Shown piece after piece: positions 48,015-60,324 of a stretch of 64,000 bases of DNA. The notes below the pieces were generated by a model. It worked only from the letters and a program-made list of their open reading frames with translations. It was not told where the DNA came from and did no database searches. The DNA is from Chromera velia. Its lineage: Eukaryota > Sar > Chromeraceae. The position numbers and the translations under genes were made by a program. The stretch lies in NCBI GenBank assembly GCA_018398765.1, contig JAHBMJ010004082.1, forward strand, positions 1 to 64,000. Direction: 5' to 3'. Each line of letters starts with the position of its first letter. Position 1 is the stretch's first letter.

Positions 48015-50676
48015 ATGTCCAGCCTGCCTTTTGACGCTCATTTGCGAATCGCTGTGTCAGACTTCCTTGAAGATGCGGCCCTTGCTGAGTCAGTTTCAGA
48101 GTTCTTTCTGAAGACGTTGGGGGTGGAATCCACAGAGCACATTGAGAAGTACTTTGAACCCCGAAAGGAATTTAAAGCTCTGAAGCTTCAACATGTTCGA
48201 CAGGCCGACGAATTGAAAACTTTTCTTTTGAAACGGCTTGGAGGGGGCTTACAGAAAGCGGAACCTCAGCAAAAGGCGCCCCCGGTGTAGGAGGCTGACA
48301 CGCAGTCTCGGAAACGGACTGCCCCCCCCTCTACACGGGAGGAGAGTCCTCCTTCTGGAGCATCGCGGGGATTGATAGCCAACTGGATGGGTCCGTTTCT
48401 TTTTCACTGGCTGACTCAATCGTTCTGCATGCATGCATATCGAAGAACTGCATCCACGGTCAGTGTTCTCCACTTCTCTTCACACACTGTCTCAGACTGC
48501 ATAACTGTGGATCTGACTCTTCTATTGCCTTTGTCTCTTTTGTCTTGTTTGCAGCGCAGGGAGCCCCAAAGAAGCCGAAGCCCGACAAACCCGATAAGCC
48601 CGACAAGCCCAACAAGCCCAACAAGCCCCTCATCTTCTCGAACAATCCAGGAAACTCTGGGAAGACGGCGGAAAGGCCGATCAGAAATCGGTTGGATGTT
48701 GCTGCCCTCATGCAGAGGGCTGACCTAACAGATAACGAGAAGGTGGACCGCTTTTTGAAGTGCTTGAAGGAGAAGAAGGACATGGAACTCATCTAGGCAT
48801 GGTTCACCAATTTGCTTGAGGTCAGTGGGAGCCGGTGGGAGTGGGTGCCACTGGGAGGGGGTGAGGGGTGCATGACGTGCTGCGGTTTGCATTTCCTCCC
48901 AACTTCTTCACCCCCCGGACGTTCACAGACCTCTGCTGTGAAGAGCTGTTTTCTCGAGTTTGCATGTACATCCTTGGTCAGACAGAGAAGTCAATTCTGT
49001 CCTTTTTGGAAGCAGTCCGTCACTTCATTGCAGCAGACATGGGGGGGCTTGAAGAGGCACTTGGGGGCGGGAGTAAGGAGAAGCGGACCCTTTGTTCTTG
49101 TGCCGTCTGCTGTAAACCGTGGGAAGGGGATGAAGAGATTAAAAAATTGATGGAGGAAGAAATGGAAGATCTCAGAGGAGAGCTCGAGAAATTAGGAATG
49201 CATGGACTGCCTGCAATTCCACCCGTCGAACGCTTTAATCGGGGCAAGCTCTTAGAGGTCATTGGATCGGGGTGTGATGATTCAGACACCTTTGAGATGA
49301 AAGACGCATTGTTTGTCCAAGATGTGAGATTAGAAACGGAGGAAGAAGGTGAGTCAGAATCAGTTTCTGACGCTGAGAGCGAGTCTGTTCAGTTCGTGAC
49401 TCCTTGTCCTTTGAATGACTCTGTGCCTCTCCCTGTGTGCGTCTCTCGGAGGGCGCAAGGGCTGAAGGCAAGCCCGACAAATGAGATGTTTGGGGATGAT
49501 GGAAGGCACCTTGCAACGATTACAAAAGCTGTAGTGAATAAAGTCATGCCAACAACGTCGAAAGACACGGCGGCAGCAGGCCGTCATCGTTTTCGCGGCT
49601 CGACCAGACAGGCAGCGATTCACCGAGATGATGCATCCCGAAAAAGATACTGGAAGGGCGATGTGTATCAGCTTCTCCGTTTCACTGATGGGGAGCCTCT
49701 AAGAGAGGAAGGCAGACCTGACAGAGTGCTTCCTTCTTTCGAGCAAGCCACCGCGTCTTGTGTGTTTGTGCATATTGAACAACTCACGTTTTGTGCAAAT
49801 GAATCAACAGGAAAGTACTTTATGTATCAGTCACTTGCAAAGGAGGATGTTGACCGTGCCTATGCAGTTGTATCCTTTTTGACCTTAGGGGAGGGAGGAG
49901 TCTTCTTCTCTAACTTTCTTTGAACTCCTTCGTACCCTTTGATTCCTCTGTGTGACATTGGCTGCCGTGTCTTGTTCAATGAAGAAGGTCGATGTACTGG
50001 CCTTGAGAGAGATGCAGGTGGGGAGGGCATGAAAATTCATTCTTTCCCTCTTTCACTTTACTTTCAAACATTAAAAATTTAGAGAGAGCTGACAGCCAAA
50101 CAAAAGGAAAACGTTCGGAGACAGGGGCTGCAAGCTCTCACAAAAAGAGAGATGAAGAAGGAGCTGAAAGCAAGACGTCTTTCTGTTCATGCAGGTGGAG
50201 AGTTGAGCGAGGTTCAAAGGGCTCTAGCCTTTGAAGTTTTCAATGAAAGCAGAGAATTATGGGCCCTGACGACAGAGTATGAGCCCGCGGTTGATGTGTA
50301 TCCCTTCAAGTCAAAAGTTGGTGCACCGGCGCACGCAATCGTTTGCGCCAGTGCACCTCTTGCTGCAGCTTTTAATTCATCTGCTGAATCTGCAACTAGA
50401 GATATTAGCCAATTGATTGAAGAAGCTGTGGAGGTGGAGGCTCGACGGCACGAAAGGCATCAAACAAGAGGACAAAGAGCACAAGCAAAAGGAAAAGCGA
50501 AAGCAAAAGCAAAGGCTAAGGCAAAAAACAAAGCGAAAGCAAAGGCTACTTTGTTTGCCCGGGCGACGAGCGAATATAGTGGCAGCGAAGGAAGGGGGGC
50601 TACAGAGTCTGATGATGATGACGATGACTATCGCCCTGCTGCGCGCAGAGTCCGTGGATCTAGAATTCCTAAATGA
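48015..50676 (+). CDS. Unknown nuclear-looking protein inside the inverted-repeat element, 5 exons
   Basis: Exons 48015-48284, 48560-48860, 48929-49869, 49985-50017 and 50083-50676 sum to 2139 nt, and all junctions keep phase. One TAG at 48794-48796 interrupts exon 2 with the frame open on both sides. A 57-bp intron ending in that TAG (48740-48796) would remove it, but it lacks a pyrimidine tract. The product (about 712 residues) starts with a helical domain, has a Lys/Pro run (DKPDKPDKPNKPNKP), a Cys cluster (CSCAVCC), an acidic middle, a conserved-looking segment (ASCVFVHIEQLTF) and ends in a KAKAKAKA-type basic run plus an acidic patch, as in chromatin-binding proteins. I do not recognise the family. 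Position between inverted repeats suggests a transposase-like role (inference). Confidence 0.5.
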
Positions 50677-51022
50677 AGACTGACTAAGACTGACAGATTC
50701 AAACTGATTAAAATCAATATTTTTTTTTTTATTATTTTATATATTTAAGTTGATTATAGCAGATACTATAAGAGAGTATTAAAATATTTTAAAACTAGGT
50801 TAAACTAGATTAAATTAGGTTATAATATTTTAAAGCTACAATGGACTGGAGGTATATTCCATACTAGAAAGAATTAGTTTTCTGTTACCAGAGCCTTGAC
50901 GATATTGCATACTAGAAAGAATGAGCTTTCTATCGTCAAAGCCCTGGCGCCTTCGCTGCCAAAGCCCAGAGTTTAATTGACAGACCATAGGGTCATAGGA
51001 AGGCTTCTTGGGGGTAGGATCC

Positions 51023-52211
51023 TCAAACGAATGCTAATAATATGCGCTATACTTACATAGGCATGTGTGAGGGGCATGCCCGGGGCTGAGACGTCGGGCT
51101 GTACATGTGGCGGCGTGAGAGGTGCTGCCAGGGCGTGAGCACGCATAGTATATAGGTACCGGGACTAGCTCGGAGACGGGTTGCCGCCGGGCCACGATAA
51201 TAGAAAGAGCGCGCGCGATCATATTAATTTTAGTGAAGGCTGCTATGGGACGAGGCCAAATAAATGTAGCTAATGGTTCGAGCAGCCTGGTGCATGAAGT
51301 GATCAACAGACTGTTTGACTGACTAGATTGAACATTAATGCTTCTAGGTCAGACGTACCTTCAGACCATCATATAGCATTATACTGAATGAATGAAAGTG
51401 GCTTTGTTAGAGTGGAGCCGTGCTCCCAGCAGCCCATGTTCATGCAAGAGATCGTCAATCACTCAACTCTAGAGATAAGGCTAAGCGCGAGATCCCCTGA
51501 AGTGCTCGCTTGGTGAGCTCACGAGCAGCATGCGCGTTGGAGATGGCAATAGAAGACTCGAACAGAAGAAGAAAAGGTCGCGTTCACACAGAAACAGGCG
51601 TGCACAGTGAGTAACAAAGATCGCAAACGGCTCTGCATGCTTCATACGGATCGACTTGTAAAGCCAAAAGCAGCATCTTTTGGGCTTCTGTTTTGGCTGC
51701 ATCCGATCCTTTAATTCCTTCTCTCTGAATCCTTTGTTTCACTTTCTTTCCTTCTACCACTTTGTTTAGTTTATTTCTTGCTTCTACCCAATTGGAGCAT
51801 ACTGAAAGCCGGTGCTAGAGATCATCAATTTTTCTTCCATTTGAACAACCCTCTGCCAGACAAAACACCTCTCCCGGAGAGTTGGCCCCCCCCGTCAGAC
51901 CCTTCCGATTTAGTGTCAATACCCTTAGGAGTGGCTCAATCTTCTCACATAAAGCACTTCTTGGCAGACAGGATATCCGTACCTTGGGGCCATTCTTTGA
52001 AGACAAAAGAAATAGAGAAGAACATGAAAAAGACGGAAGAGCTCTCTGTAGTCCTGATAAAGAGGCAGACAAGGAGAAGTTGCCCCTTTCTTCCCTGTCT
52101 CCCCTTTTCATGCATTTTATTCCCTAGGTATCCTTAATTTTGGTAGAAACAAACAAATTCCCCTTCGGGGCCCATCTTTCTGAGCTCCGGACAGGGAGAG
52201 ACGTTAAAAAG
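51023..52211. other. No gene seen; possible 3' region of the next LINE
   Basis: Bases 51030-51700 are mixed with no supported frame. Bases 51780-52140 hold an open frame on the + strand without family likeness. As the LINE at 52212 is read on the - strand, part of this may be its 3' untranslated region. Confidence 0.35.
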
Positions 52212-53010
52212 TTAAGGCCTGCCCATCTGAACAAACCATTGACGTACATTGACGGCTCTTCTTTGCTTCTGCCCTGCTGGTTCCTTCCATGAATTCAAAA
52301 GATCCTGAAGAATAGGGAGATGCGAACGGTTAAGTATAATCCAGAATGAAGCAAAACGAGCACATAAGAGCGCGCGAGCAGACATTAAATTAACAGATAA
52401 AAGAGAGGGTACACGCAAACTCCTGACTGGAAGTCGGGCCGCCCATCGAACAAACCGGAGCCGCAAGTTATCAATTGCCTCCCAGTCTCCCTGTCTTATC
52501 GGAAAGCACTCCAGGCTATAGAGTACCACCTGCTCCCAGCACACCTTCAGCAGCTGCATCTTTCCCCCGAGAGGCAACCCAGACAGACTCACAGCCAGAC
52601 CAATTACCGCCCCCATTGCACGCTCTGCACTGCGTAGGCGTGCTTCAATCGACCAAGTCAAATCCCCTCCCTCAAACAGAAGGCAACCCAAATATTTGTA
52701 CTGATCACACCAGTCTACTTCCCTCCCTTGGTATAAAATCATGCCCTTACAGTTCTCGCGGTATTCACAAAGGCGCAGGACCTTGGTTTTCTTCAGATTG
52801 ACATTCAACCCCCACTTTCCGCAATACCCCTCCAGGGCATCGAATTTTACTTAGAGGTCGGCTGCTGAGTGTGCAAACAAGACAAGATCATCAGCGTAGC
52901 CTATGCTTCCCAAACTGGCCCCAGCAAGGTGAACCCCCTCCATTTCCTTTCCATCTCCCCGTTTTCCTTTCTGAATCTCATCATGCAGGTCATTAATGAA
53001 TAATAGAAAC
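52212..53010 (-). mobile_element. Second LINE remnant, reverse transcriptase part
   Basis: On the - strand the segment begins with the conserved LLFINDLHDEI and GYADDLVLFAHS (catalytic YADD) of non-LTR reverse transcriptases. It then runs into NLKKTKVL and YKYLGCLLF with the following helical region, to a stop at 52212. A TAA lies between the catalytic motif and the NLKKTK segment, so the copy is dead. The 5' part is missing beyond about 53010. It differs enough from the LINE at 40928 to be another family. Confidence 0.85.
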
Positions 53011-55080
53011 CATATAGCATTGTACTATTCATCTTACAGCATGCATGTACCTAAAGAAAACAAGTAAAAAAAGAGTATTAAAATTAAATAAATAAATTTT
53101 ATTAAATGAGTACTTTAAAAGTACTAGCAAACAAAAGAAGACCGTATATATATCTTAATTATTTTTAAACTAGGCTATTTAAGACATACTGGTAAGAATA
53201 TATCAATCAATCAATATACTAAACACGAAAAAGTAAAAAATTATACATTCCTAGATGGATTCGATCTCCGCTACCTAGCCCGCTACTTCTCTTTTAACTA
53301 GTCTTTTAAGTATATGCAATTAAGATCGACGTCAACGTCCCTACTATATGATACATATATTGGCGTGTTGCTACGTGTTGCAATTTGATCTCCTTTTCTT
53401 GATCTTACTTCCTCTAATTTTTTTACGTATTCTACATAAATGCAGATATAACAGAATTTAGGGCAGAATCTTAGTCTGAATCTTAGGCAAGACTGATTTT
53501 TTAGCATTGTTTTCGTCTGTCCCCCTCTTCCTCTGTTCGTGGTAGTTCGTGGAATCCGTTTTTCAAGCCATGCATTGCGCGAAAGTGAGCGGTTGTCTGT
53601 ACAGTGTTTTTCTTTGGCCTCTTTTCATTTTCCCCCCGTGCTCTCTCAGCGAGGAAAAACTCCCAGAGGCTGCTTGCAAACCTGCCAGAGCATTGCATCA
53701 GTTTCTTCGATTTCCTGCAAGCAACCATCCCAGCTGCCTGACGGACTACAGCTGTATGCCTCGGGTAGGACTGCGCAAGAGAGACAGACAGAGTGAGGGG
53801 ACAGCCGCACAGCGACGTGGAAGGGAGGGAGATGAGACTGAAACAAATGACGAGAATCAACTCATGAGAGTTTTGTGGATCGGAATCTAATTCAGACAAA
53901 AGGAAGGAAAATTCAACAAATTGAGAGGGCGTCAAGGACAGGAAATGAATTCGGACCAAAGAACCGATCAGATGAGTCAACGAGCATCTTTCTGTCGGTT
54001 TGTCTTTTGGCCCCGATCTTTGCCTCCAGTCAGTCCCCTCCTCTTCCTTTTGTCTGTCTGTTCGACTCGACCAATCAGCCAATCAATCGATCGGTCAGTC
54101 ACTGACAGGTGGGTGAACTACGGCCAGACGCAAACCATTGCGCCACCATAAATTTTACACTGCCCATCTCCGCTCTGCCAAGCTTTTCACCGTTTCTCTC
54201 TAGCTCTTGATGATCAATCGGTGTTTGATTTGAATGAAATTAGCTTCTTCCGTCCTTCCTTCCTTCGTGCCCCCGGCATCCATCCGACGCGGAGAAAACA
54301 AAAGAAAGAAAGAAAGAAAATAAACCAACCACCCGAGCCATGCAGAGGTTGGTCGAATCTCCAACTCGACAAGCGGAGGGACAGGCAGGCAGGCAGGCAG
54401 AGAGAGCAGTCAAGCGAGCTGTTCAGAGAACGCAACGGACGTCACAAGCTTTCTCTCTTTCTTCTTGTTTCTGTCTGTCTGTCTGTCTGTCTGTCTTTCG
54501 ACAAATGCGTCGACCCATCGAGGGGTTCGTTCTTTTGTTTGCATGAACCTCTGGATGGACAATGCACCTCCTCCCTCCCGAAAGGGAGACAAGAAAGAAC
54601 ATCCAGAGGAAGGAAGGAATACTTCAGCCAGTCAGTCGGTCAGTAAGCTGTTAACTCATCCCACCCGCTCTGCACACACAAGACAAAACCACTCAGCCTG
54701 AATGGAGGGCATGTGAAGAGACGAGAAATAGCAGAAGAAAAAGGAAGCGGTCGGCAACAAAACAACCAATCCAGAGTGCGGTGTCTGTCTCTTCCTAGTA
54801 GCCCAACGTCTGGGCTATCTATCCTTTCTCTCTTCTGTTCATCTTCTTCTTCCCACTACGCCCATCAACGAGGAAAGACAGAAAAGGGACAACGACAAAA
54901 AGAAGAGACAGACTTGCGAGCAGAGACCCATCCGTCAATACCTCTCCCCATCCCTTCCTTCCTTCTTTCCCAGATTGACTCACTCACTCACTCACTCACT
55001 CACTCACTCATTCGCTCACTCACTCACTCACTCGCTCACTCATTTACTGCTTCGAACACGAAGGAGGTTTTGTTCTTGAC

Positions 55081-55116
<36 letters not shown>

Positions 55117-58100
55117 GTCTGTGTTAACTGAAAAGTCAAGAATGCTGCTGAAACCAGACATTCATCGAATTGAGCGAGAAAGATAGAAGGCAGAAGAAGA
55201 GAAAGCGAAAGGCAGACAGACAAAAGTGGGGAGAAAGAGAGGAATGAAGAACACACATTCTCACTTGCTTCGTCATACAAAACGACAACACAGCAGGGCA
55301 CCTACAGAGTCTTCAAAATACAACAGAACACGCGGAAGCCGGTGAGTCCGCGTGTGCAGAAGGACAGTAGAAAAGAAACGAATGCAGCTTATAAAATGCG
55401 ATTCATTCTCTCCCCCTTTTCCTCATTTCTTCTCTGATCGATCAATCCACCGACCCATCCATCAATCCATCCATCCACCAGAGTAGACGGATGCACCTCT
55501 CATCCACCACCTATACAAACCCAAGTAGCATCTCCTTCTGTCATTTTCTGCGCATCCCTCCTCCTTCTATCGCACCGTGCAACCCCGCCCCATATCCCTT
55601 TTTCGACCCCTTTTCTCTCTCCCTTCCTTTCTACTCCATCCGACGTCACAGAGAGGAAAGTCGGGGTGCCGGTCGGCGTGTGAGGGAGTGAGTGAGTGAA
55701 TTTGAATGTTCTTTGGAATAAAGAAGACCCGTACCTTGAAGTTTTTTCTTCTTTCTTCCCTCTTGCATTCGATCGATTCAATTCGCTTCCGTTTTCCAGC
55801 CAAGGCTTACTTCCCGCTGTCCTCACTGTCCAAACCCCCGGCCGGCAACCTTTCCTTTCCTCAGCGATTTTTTGCCAACCCATGAGGCACCGACACGTGC
55901 AGAGAGGAACAGAATTTTTGCCCCCCCCCCAAAAGGGAACAAACAACGCAAGCATCCAATCCAGCTCCTTCAACTCTGTCAACCGACTCATTATCGATTG
56001 ATAGGCCGAGGGATGTCGAAGACAGTCGATCTCTCTGTTTGTTTGTCTGTCTGTCGTTGTTTGAGGAGAGTACGTGAGTTCCTTTGTGTTTCTATTTCCC
56101 TCTGGGCCTTCCTTTGCTTTCTCATAAAGTCGCCAGTCCCTTAGGATGGGGGACAAGAGAGGGCGCGTCACAAAAAACTGTACAGAGAAGAAAACTGATT
56201 TTTCTTTTCGCCTGGATGTCTGAATTCAGTTATACAAGCAGCAAGAGACAAGAAGAAGAATCAGAAGAAAAAAAACAGGCAGGGGGAAATCAGCAATGAA
56301 TTAGGTGACAAAAAGGGAGACAGACCGTCATCCACACACGCAGATGACGACAGAGAGGAAGAAGAATTCAATCAATCTATCGATGGATTTGATCTCTCCA
56401 ACAACTACAACAAACAGTCTGCTTCGTCTGCTTGAACGATTGCTTCGAGTCAAATCACATCACAAAGAAGGAACGCAAGAAAAACAAAAGAGAAGCAGAA
56501 AATGTGATTCAGCCGGCCAGTCACCAACTAAAAAGGCACCAGTCCAGTCCTCTCCCGAAAGGGAGTGGAAAGAAAAAGAGAAAGCCGTACATGCAGAGTC
56601 AGGCAGTCCTCATGCATGCATGCAGGGCAGCAGCAGAAGCAGCAGAAACAAAATGGGAAAGAGGTCAAAACAGAACGGGAAAGAGAAGAACTAAAGACAT
56701 GCTTTGCCTTTGCTTTCGACTTCATCCCGAACAAAAAGAAGAATTGAAGGGAGAGGAGCAGAGGCGAGGAAGGGAAGGGATTTGTATGAGCGAACGAAAG
56801 AAGGAAGACAACACCGCAAGATTCCTCCAAAGGAGAAGGAAGGAAAACTATACAGAGCGGCGGAGACCTGTATGGTCACTTCCCTTTTCTCTCATTTCCC
56901 GTGTGGTTTCGTCTGTTTTTCCTTTCATGCAGACCGCAGGCAGGCAGGCAGGCGGACGGGCAGAGACCAAACTTTTCGTCTCACCCGTTTACCCGGCATC
57001 CATCCGTGCATATAGACACAAGAGTCGGTTTCTCGGTTCATCTCGCGCATCATGTTTGTTTTCGTGCGAAAGTCAAACCCAACAAAGGACGCAGGGGTGA
57101 AAAAAGACATGAAAGAATCATTCGAACAAGCAATGGAGAAGGACGAAGCCCAAGGGGCTGACGACAAAAGGGAAAAAAATTAAATCTCCTTGTTTTCTCT
57201 TCGTCCTTTATCGCTCTATTCTTTCTTTGTTTGTGTGATCGAGATCACTGTGTCAGTGTCTCACTGTCTTCTCTTGCCTTTCTGCTTTTCTTTCTTTTCT
57301 TCTCTTTGTTACCCTCTCCATGTGGCGCCAATCCCCCCTGTCACTTTCCATTCAATCAAAGTCATCAGAAAATGCCGCAATCGCGACACATTCTACCTTT
57401 CTTTCGGTCTGCACACCTGTCTGTCTGTTGGGGAGGCGGGATCGAACCACCCGTGGCGCCCGGTATTGGCACTTTTCCTTTCTTTTTCCTACGTTAACAA
57501 AAGAAGAGAGCAAGGAAGGGAAAGAGATCAGAGAAAAGAGGAGACAAAGGAAAAGACGAGGAGGCAGAAGGGGACGAGAACAAAGAGGGAAAGCAGTCTT
57601 TTTGGTTCCGTCGAGAGAGAGAGAAAGGAGGCAGCAAGCGAGGGAGGGGGTTGGAAGAAGAACAAAGAAAGAAAGATCGATCTGCAAAGAAGGTCATTGA
57701 TATTGTTTTGTTGATTGTGAGAAGAAGGAAAGGAAAGGGGAGGGAAGGGAAGGGAAAACAAGGTAATGGTCAGACGAGGAAGAGAGGAAGGAGGAAGGAA
57801 AAGTCAACGAATCTCTGCATTGATTGGTTGATCCATTGGCTGGCTGGCTGACTGACTCGCTCGTCTCGGCAGGTTTCGAGAGAAGATGGGAGGGGAAGAA
57901 GAAATTGAATTATTTTGGAACGAAATTTCTGATGCCTGAGTCACTCGCCATGGAAAAAAAAAGAGGGAGAAAAGGTGCGATTGAGTGCCCGACTGTTTGA
58001 GCACTTTTGAAGGATTCATTGTTTGGTTGATTGATTGATTGTTTGGTTGATTGATTGATTGACTGATTGATTGCGCATTTGAGTGATGATTGAAAGGGAT

Positions 58101-58219
58101 CGCAGGGAACGACAACTGACGAGGAAAGCGCAGGAAGGGAGGGAGGGAGAGAGAAAGGAAGAAAGGAAAGGAGACGCACGCATATTGGAGAGTGGAGGAA
58201 GGGTTCATTCAGCATGAAT

Positions 58220-58335
58220 CTCTCTCTGTTCTCTTTCTTTCTTCCTTGGAACACACAAACGTACTCCATTGATTCACAACTCTCTCTGTTCTCTTTCTTC
58301 CTTGGCACACACAAACGTACTCCATTGATTCACAA
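58220..58335. repeat. Tandem duplication of about 60 bp
   Basis: The unit from CTCTCTCTGTTCTCTTTC to ACTCCATTGATTCACAA occurs twice head to tail, with a 4-base indel and one substitution. It looks recent. Confidence 0.9.
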
Positions 58336-58998
58336 CTCTTTGTTTCATTCGATTTGTTTCTCCATCATCATCAACAAAGCAGCTTTCTCCTTTCCTCCCT
58401 CTGTTTTCATATTGTCCTGCCTGATGCGTTTGCGATCCTCCATCCCTTTGTTGACTTCTCTACCGACACACGCTCACCAACACAACTACACACTTCACCA
58501 CACACACCTTTGCTGACACAACTGCGCACCTTCGCTCACACACCGAACGATGCATGGGGCGAAAGAAACTAAGGGGAGACACCCAGAGCCCTCCAGCCAT
58601 CACAAGCCATCACAACAAACCAAAAGGACAGAAAGGAAGTGACAAGGCACAACTCTGGAAATACGTTCACACATACCGACCACAATGAATGATGCGCATG
58701 TACCTGTTCATGGAGATATGCAGAGAAATAAAAAAAGAGAGTGGAGACCCTTTTGGTCGTTGGGAACACAAAGGGGTAGGCAGGGAAGAGGAAGGAATCG
58801 CTCTGCGTTTGTGCCTAAAACAGAGACGGGATGAGGGGGTTCGCAACGCAACTCCGTGCTATCGCACGGTCTCTCTGCCCCTCCCTCCCTTTCTCCCTTG
58901 CATTTCCTTGGTCTTTGCCACCTGCCGGCTTCGCTTGATTCCTTTCCACCCTTCCACCCTTCTACCCAAATCTGAGACCGGCTTTGTTCCTGCAAGGC

Positions 58999-59030
58999 NN
59001 NNNNNNNNNNNNNNNNNNNNNNNNNNNNNN
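58999..59030. other. Assembly gap of 32 N
   Basis: A run of 32 undetermined bases is followed directly by 15 G (59031-59045). The poly-G is the likely cause of the gap. Confidence 0.99.
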
Positions 59031-60324
59031 GGGGGGGGGGGGGGGTTCGGAAGAAAAGCAGAGACGGAAAGACGAGACGCTCCTCGACCCCTCTGCACAA
59101 TCAGCGCCACCAGTCTCTCTCCGTCACAGTCTCTAATTGAATGTTTCGCTGTGTTTTGCTCCCTTCCCGTCCGCTCCTGTGACCTTGCCACCCCTTCTCT
59201 TGAAAGATTGGTTCATTCCCCGGTTTCAATGACACTGCATTGCTCCTTTGTTTGACAAAAGCAAGACAAGGGGGGGGGGAAGAAGAGACAAAGACAAGCA
59301 CAGGCTCTCCCACTGCAATGCTGATCTATACAAAGAGGGAGCAACTCGATTGTTTTTGATGGAGCACTTGAATTCTCACATTTTGTCTTTCTCATGCACC
59401 CCCTCTCTTGTGTTGGGAGGCCGGAAGCCCTACAAAATGAAACAAACGGACAGGTGGAGAGGAGAAGAAGAGGCAAAGGGCGAGGAAGAGAAGAAGGGGG
59501 AGAAGAAGGAGCGAGACAGCCACAGCCAGCCAGCGAATCAGCCTTTCGTTCTGTTCGCACGTTTGAATTCTTTCTTCCGTTCTCGTTTCTTTTCTTTTCT
59601 TTTCGGCCAGCAGACATTCTTGTGTACAAGCATGTGCACATGTCGTTGCACACCTGTGATTTGAAGATTGAATCGACTGTGAGGGAAGAGGATTGACAGT
59701 CTGTCTCGGTCATGTGCCTGCCTGCCTGCCTACCTATGTTTTGTTGTTACTCGCTCTGCAGCCAGACAAAAACATCATTTTTTTCAGGGGGGCATTCGAG
59801 ATCACCCAGCCACCCTGTGAGTGAGAAGAGGGAGAGGGAGAAGAAGAGGAAGACGAGACCAGGCGGTCGGGCGTGCCTGTCTCCTGCTGATCGCTGTGTG
59901 CAGACAAGACAGACAAGACAAGACAAGACAAGACACACACGCAGAAGGTACCATGAATGAGAAAAGAAGGAGCGAAACAAACAAAATTCCTTTCAACGCT
60001 CCTTCCTCGACAGATCCGTCGATCGATCGATCGATAAATCCATCAGACAGTCGAAAGAGAGAGCGAGCGAAAAAAAAGCACAGCTAGAGGCATGCAATCC
60101 CCGTTTCTCGCTTCTGCTTCTTCTCCTTAGTGACGCAAAGTTGCGGTTTAACACTCTGCAGGGAGTCGACAAGCTTTCTTTCCCCCCAATCCGGTCTTTC
60201 CCTCTCTTTCTTCTCATTCCTTTGCCACCCTCCTTTTCCGTACGAGAAAGGGAAAAAGGGAGGGAGGGTCGAATGTTCCTTCTAGAAGCAAGCCTGCCTT
60301 CACGAAAGAGTTTCTTTTCTTCTT

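Larger units (their letters stand above)
47557..51022 (+). mobile_element. Possible DNA transposon bounded by 30-bp inverted repeats
   Basis: The left end (47557-47587) reads GGATCCTCTACCCCCAAGAA and on to CTTCCTATGG. The right end (50993-51022) is its reverse complement with a few differences and one 2-base indel. Just inside, a GGCGCCTTCGCTGCCAAAGC sequence stands at both ends (47618-47637, 50947-50966) in the same orientation. The segment is 3.47 kb and contains one spliced gene (48015-50676) of unknown family, which occupies the place of a transposase. No target duplication was recognised. No known transposase signature was found, so the call rests on structure. Confidence 0.5.
53011..60324. 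other. Seven kb without a supported gene; low-complexity DNA
   Basis: Bases 53030-53480 are AT-rich. From 53500 on, purine-rich and pyrimidine-rich stretches alternate, with (ACTC)n at 54968-55040, (CT)n at 55084-55112, (ATTG)n at 58026-58074 and a polypurine block at 57490-57800. All long open frames are Lys/Arg/Glu- or Ser/Leu/Phe-rich by-products of this composition. I cannot exclude small exons. Confidence 0.5.

Noticed and set aside
51778-52137. 119-codon frame on the + strand
   Set aside because: No family likeness; it lies where the 3' region of the LINE on the other strand is expected.
57425-57455. tRNA-like T arm on the - strand (GGTGG-TTCGATC-CCGCC)
   Set aside because: The matching acceptor strand, D arm and A box are not found upstream; a chance B-box match.
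53500-60300. Many Ser/Leu- or Lys/Arg-rich open frames of 60-220 codons
   Set aside because: All follow purine or pyrimidine bias or microsatellites, overlap frames on the other strand and show no domain or splice logic.
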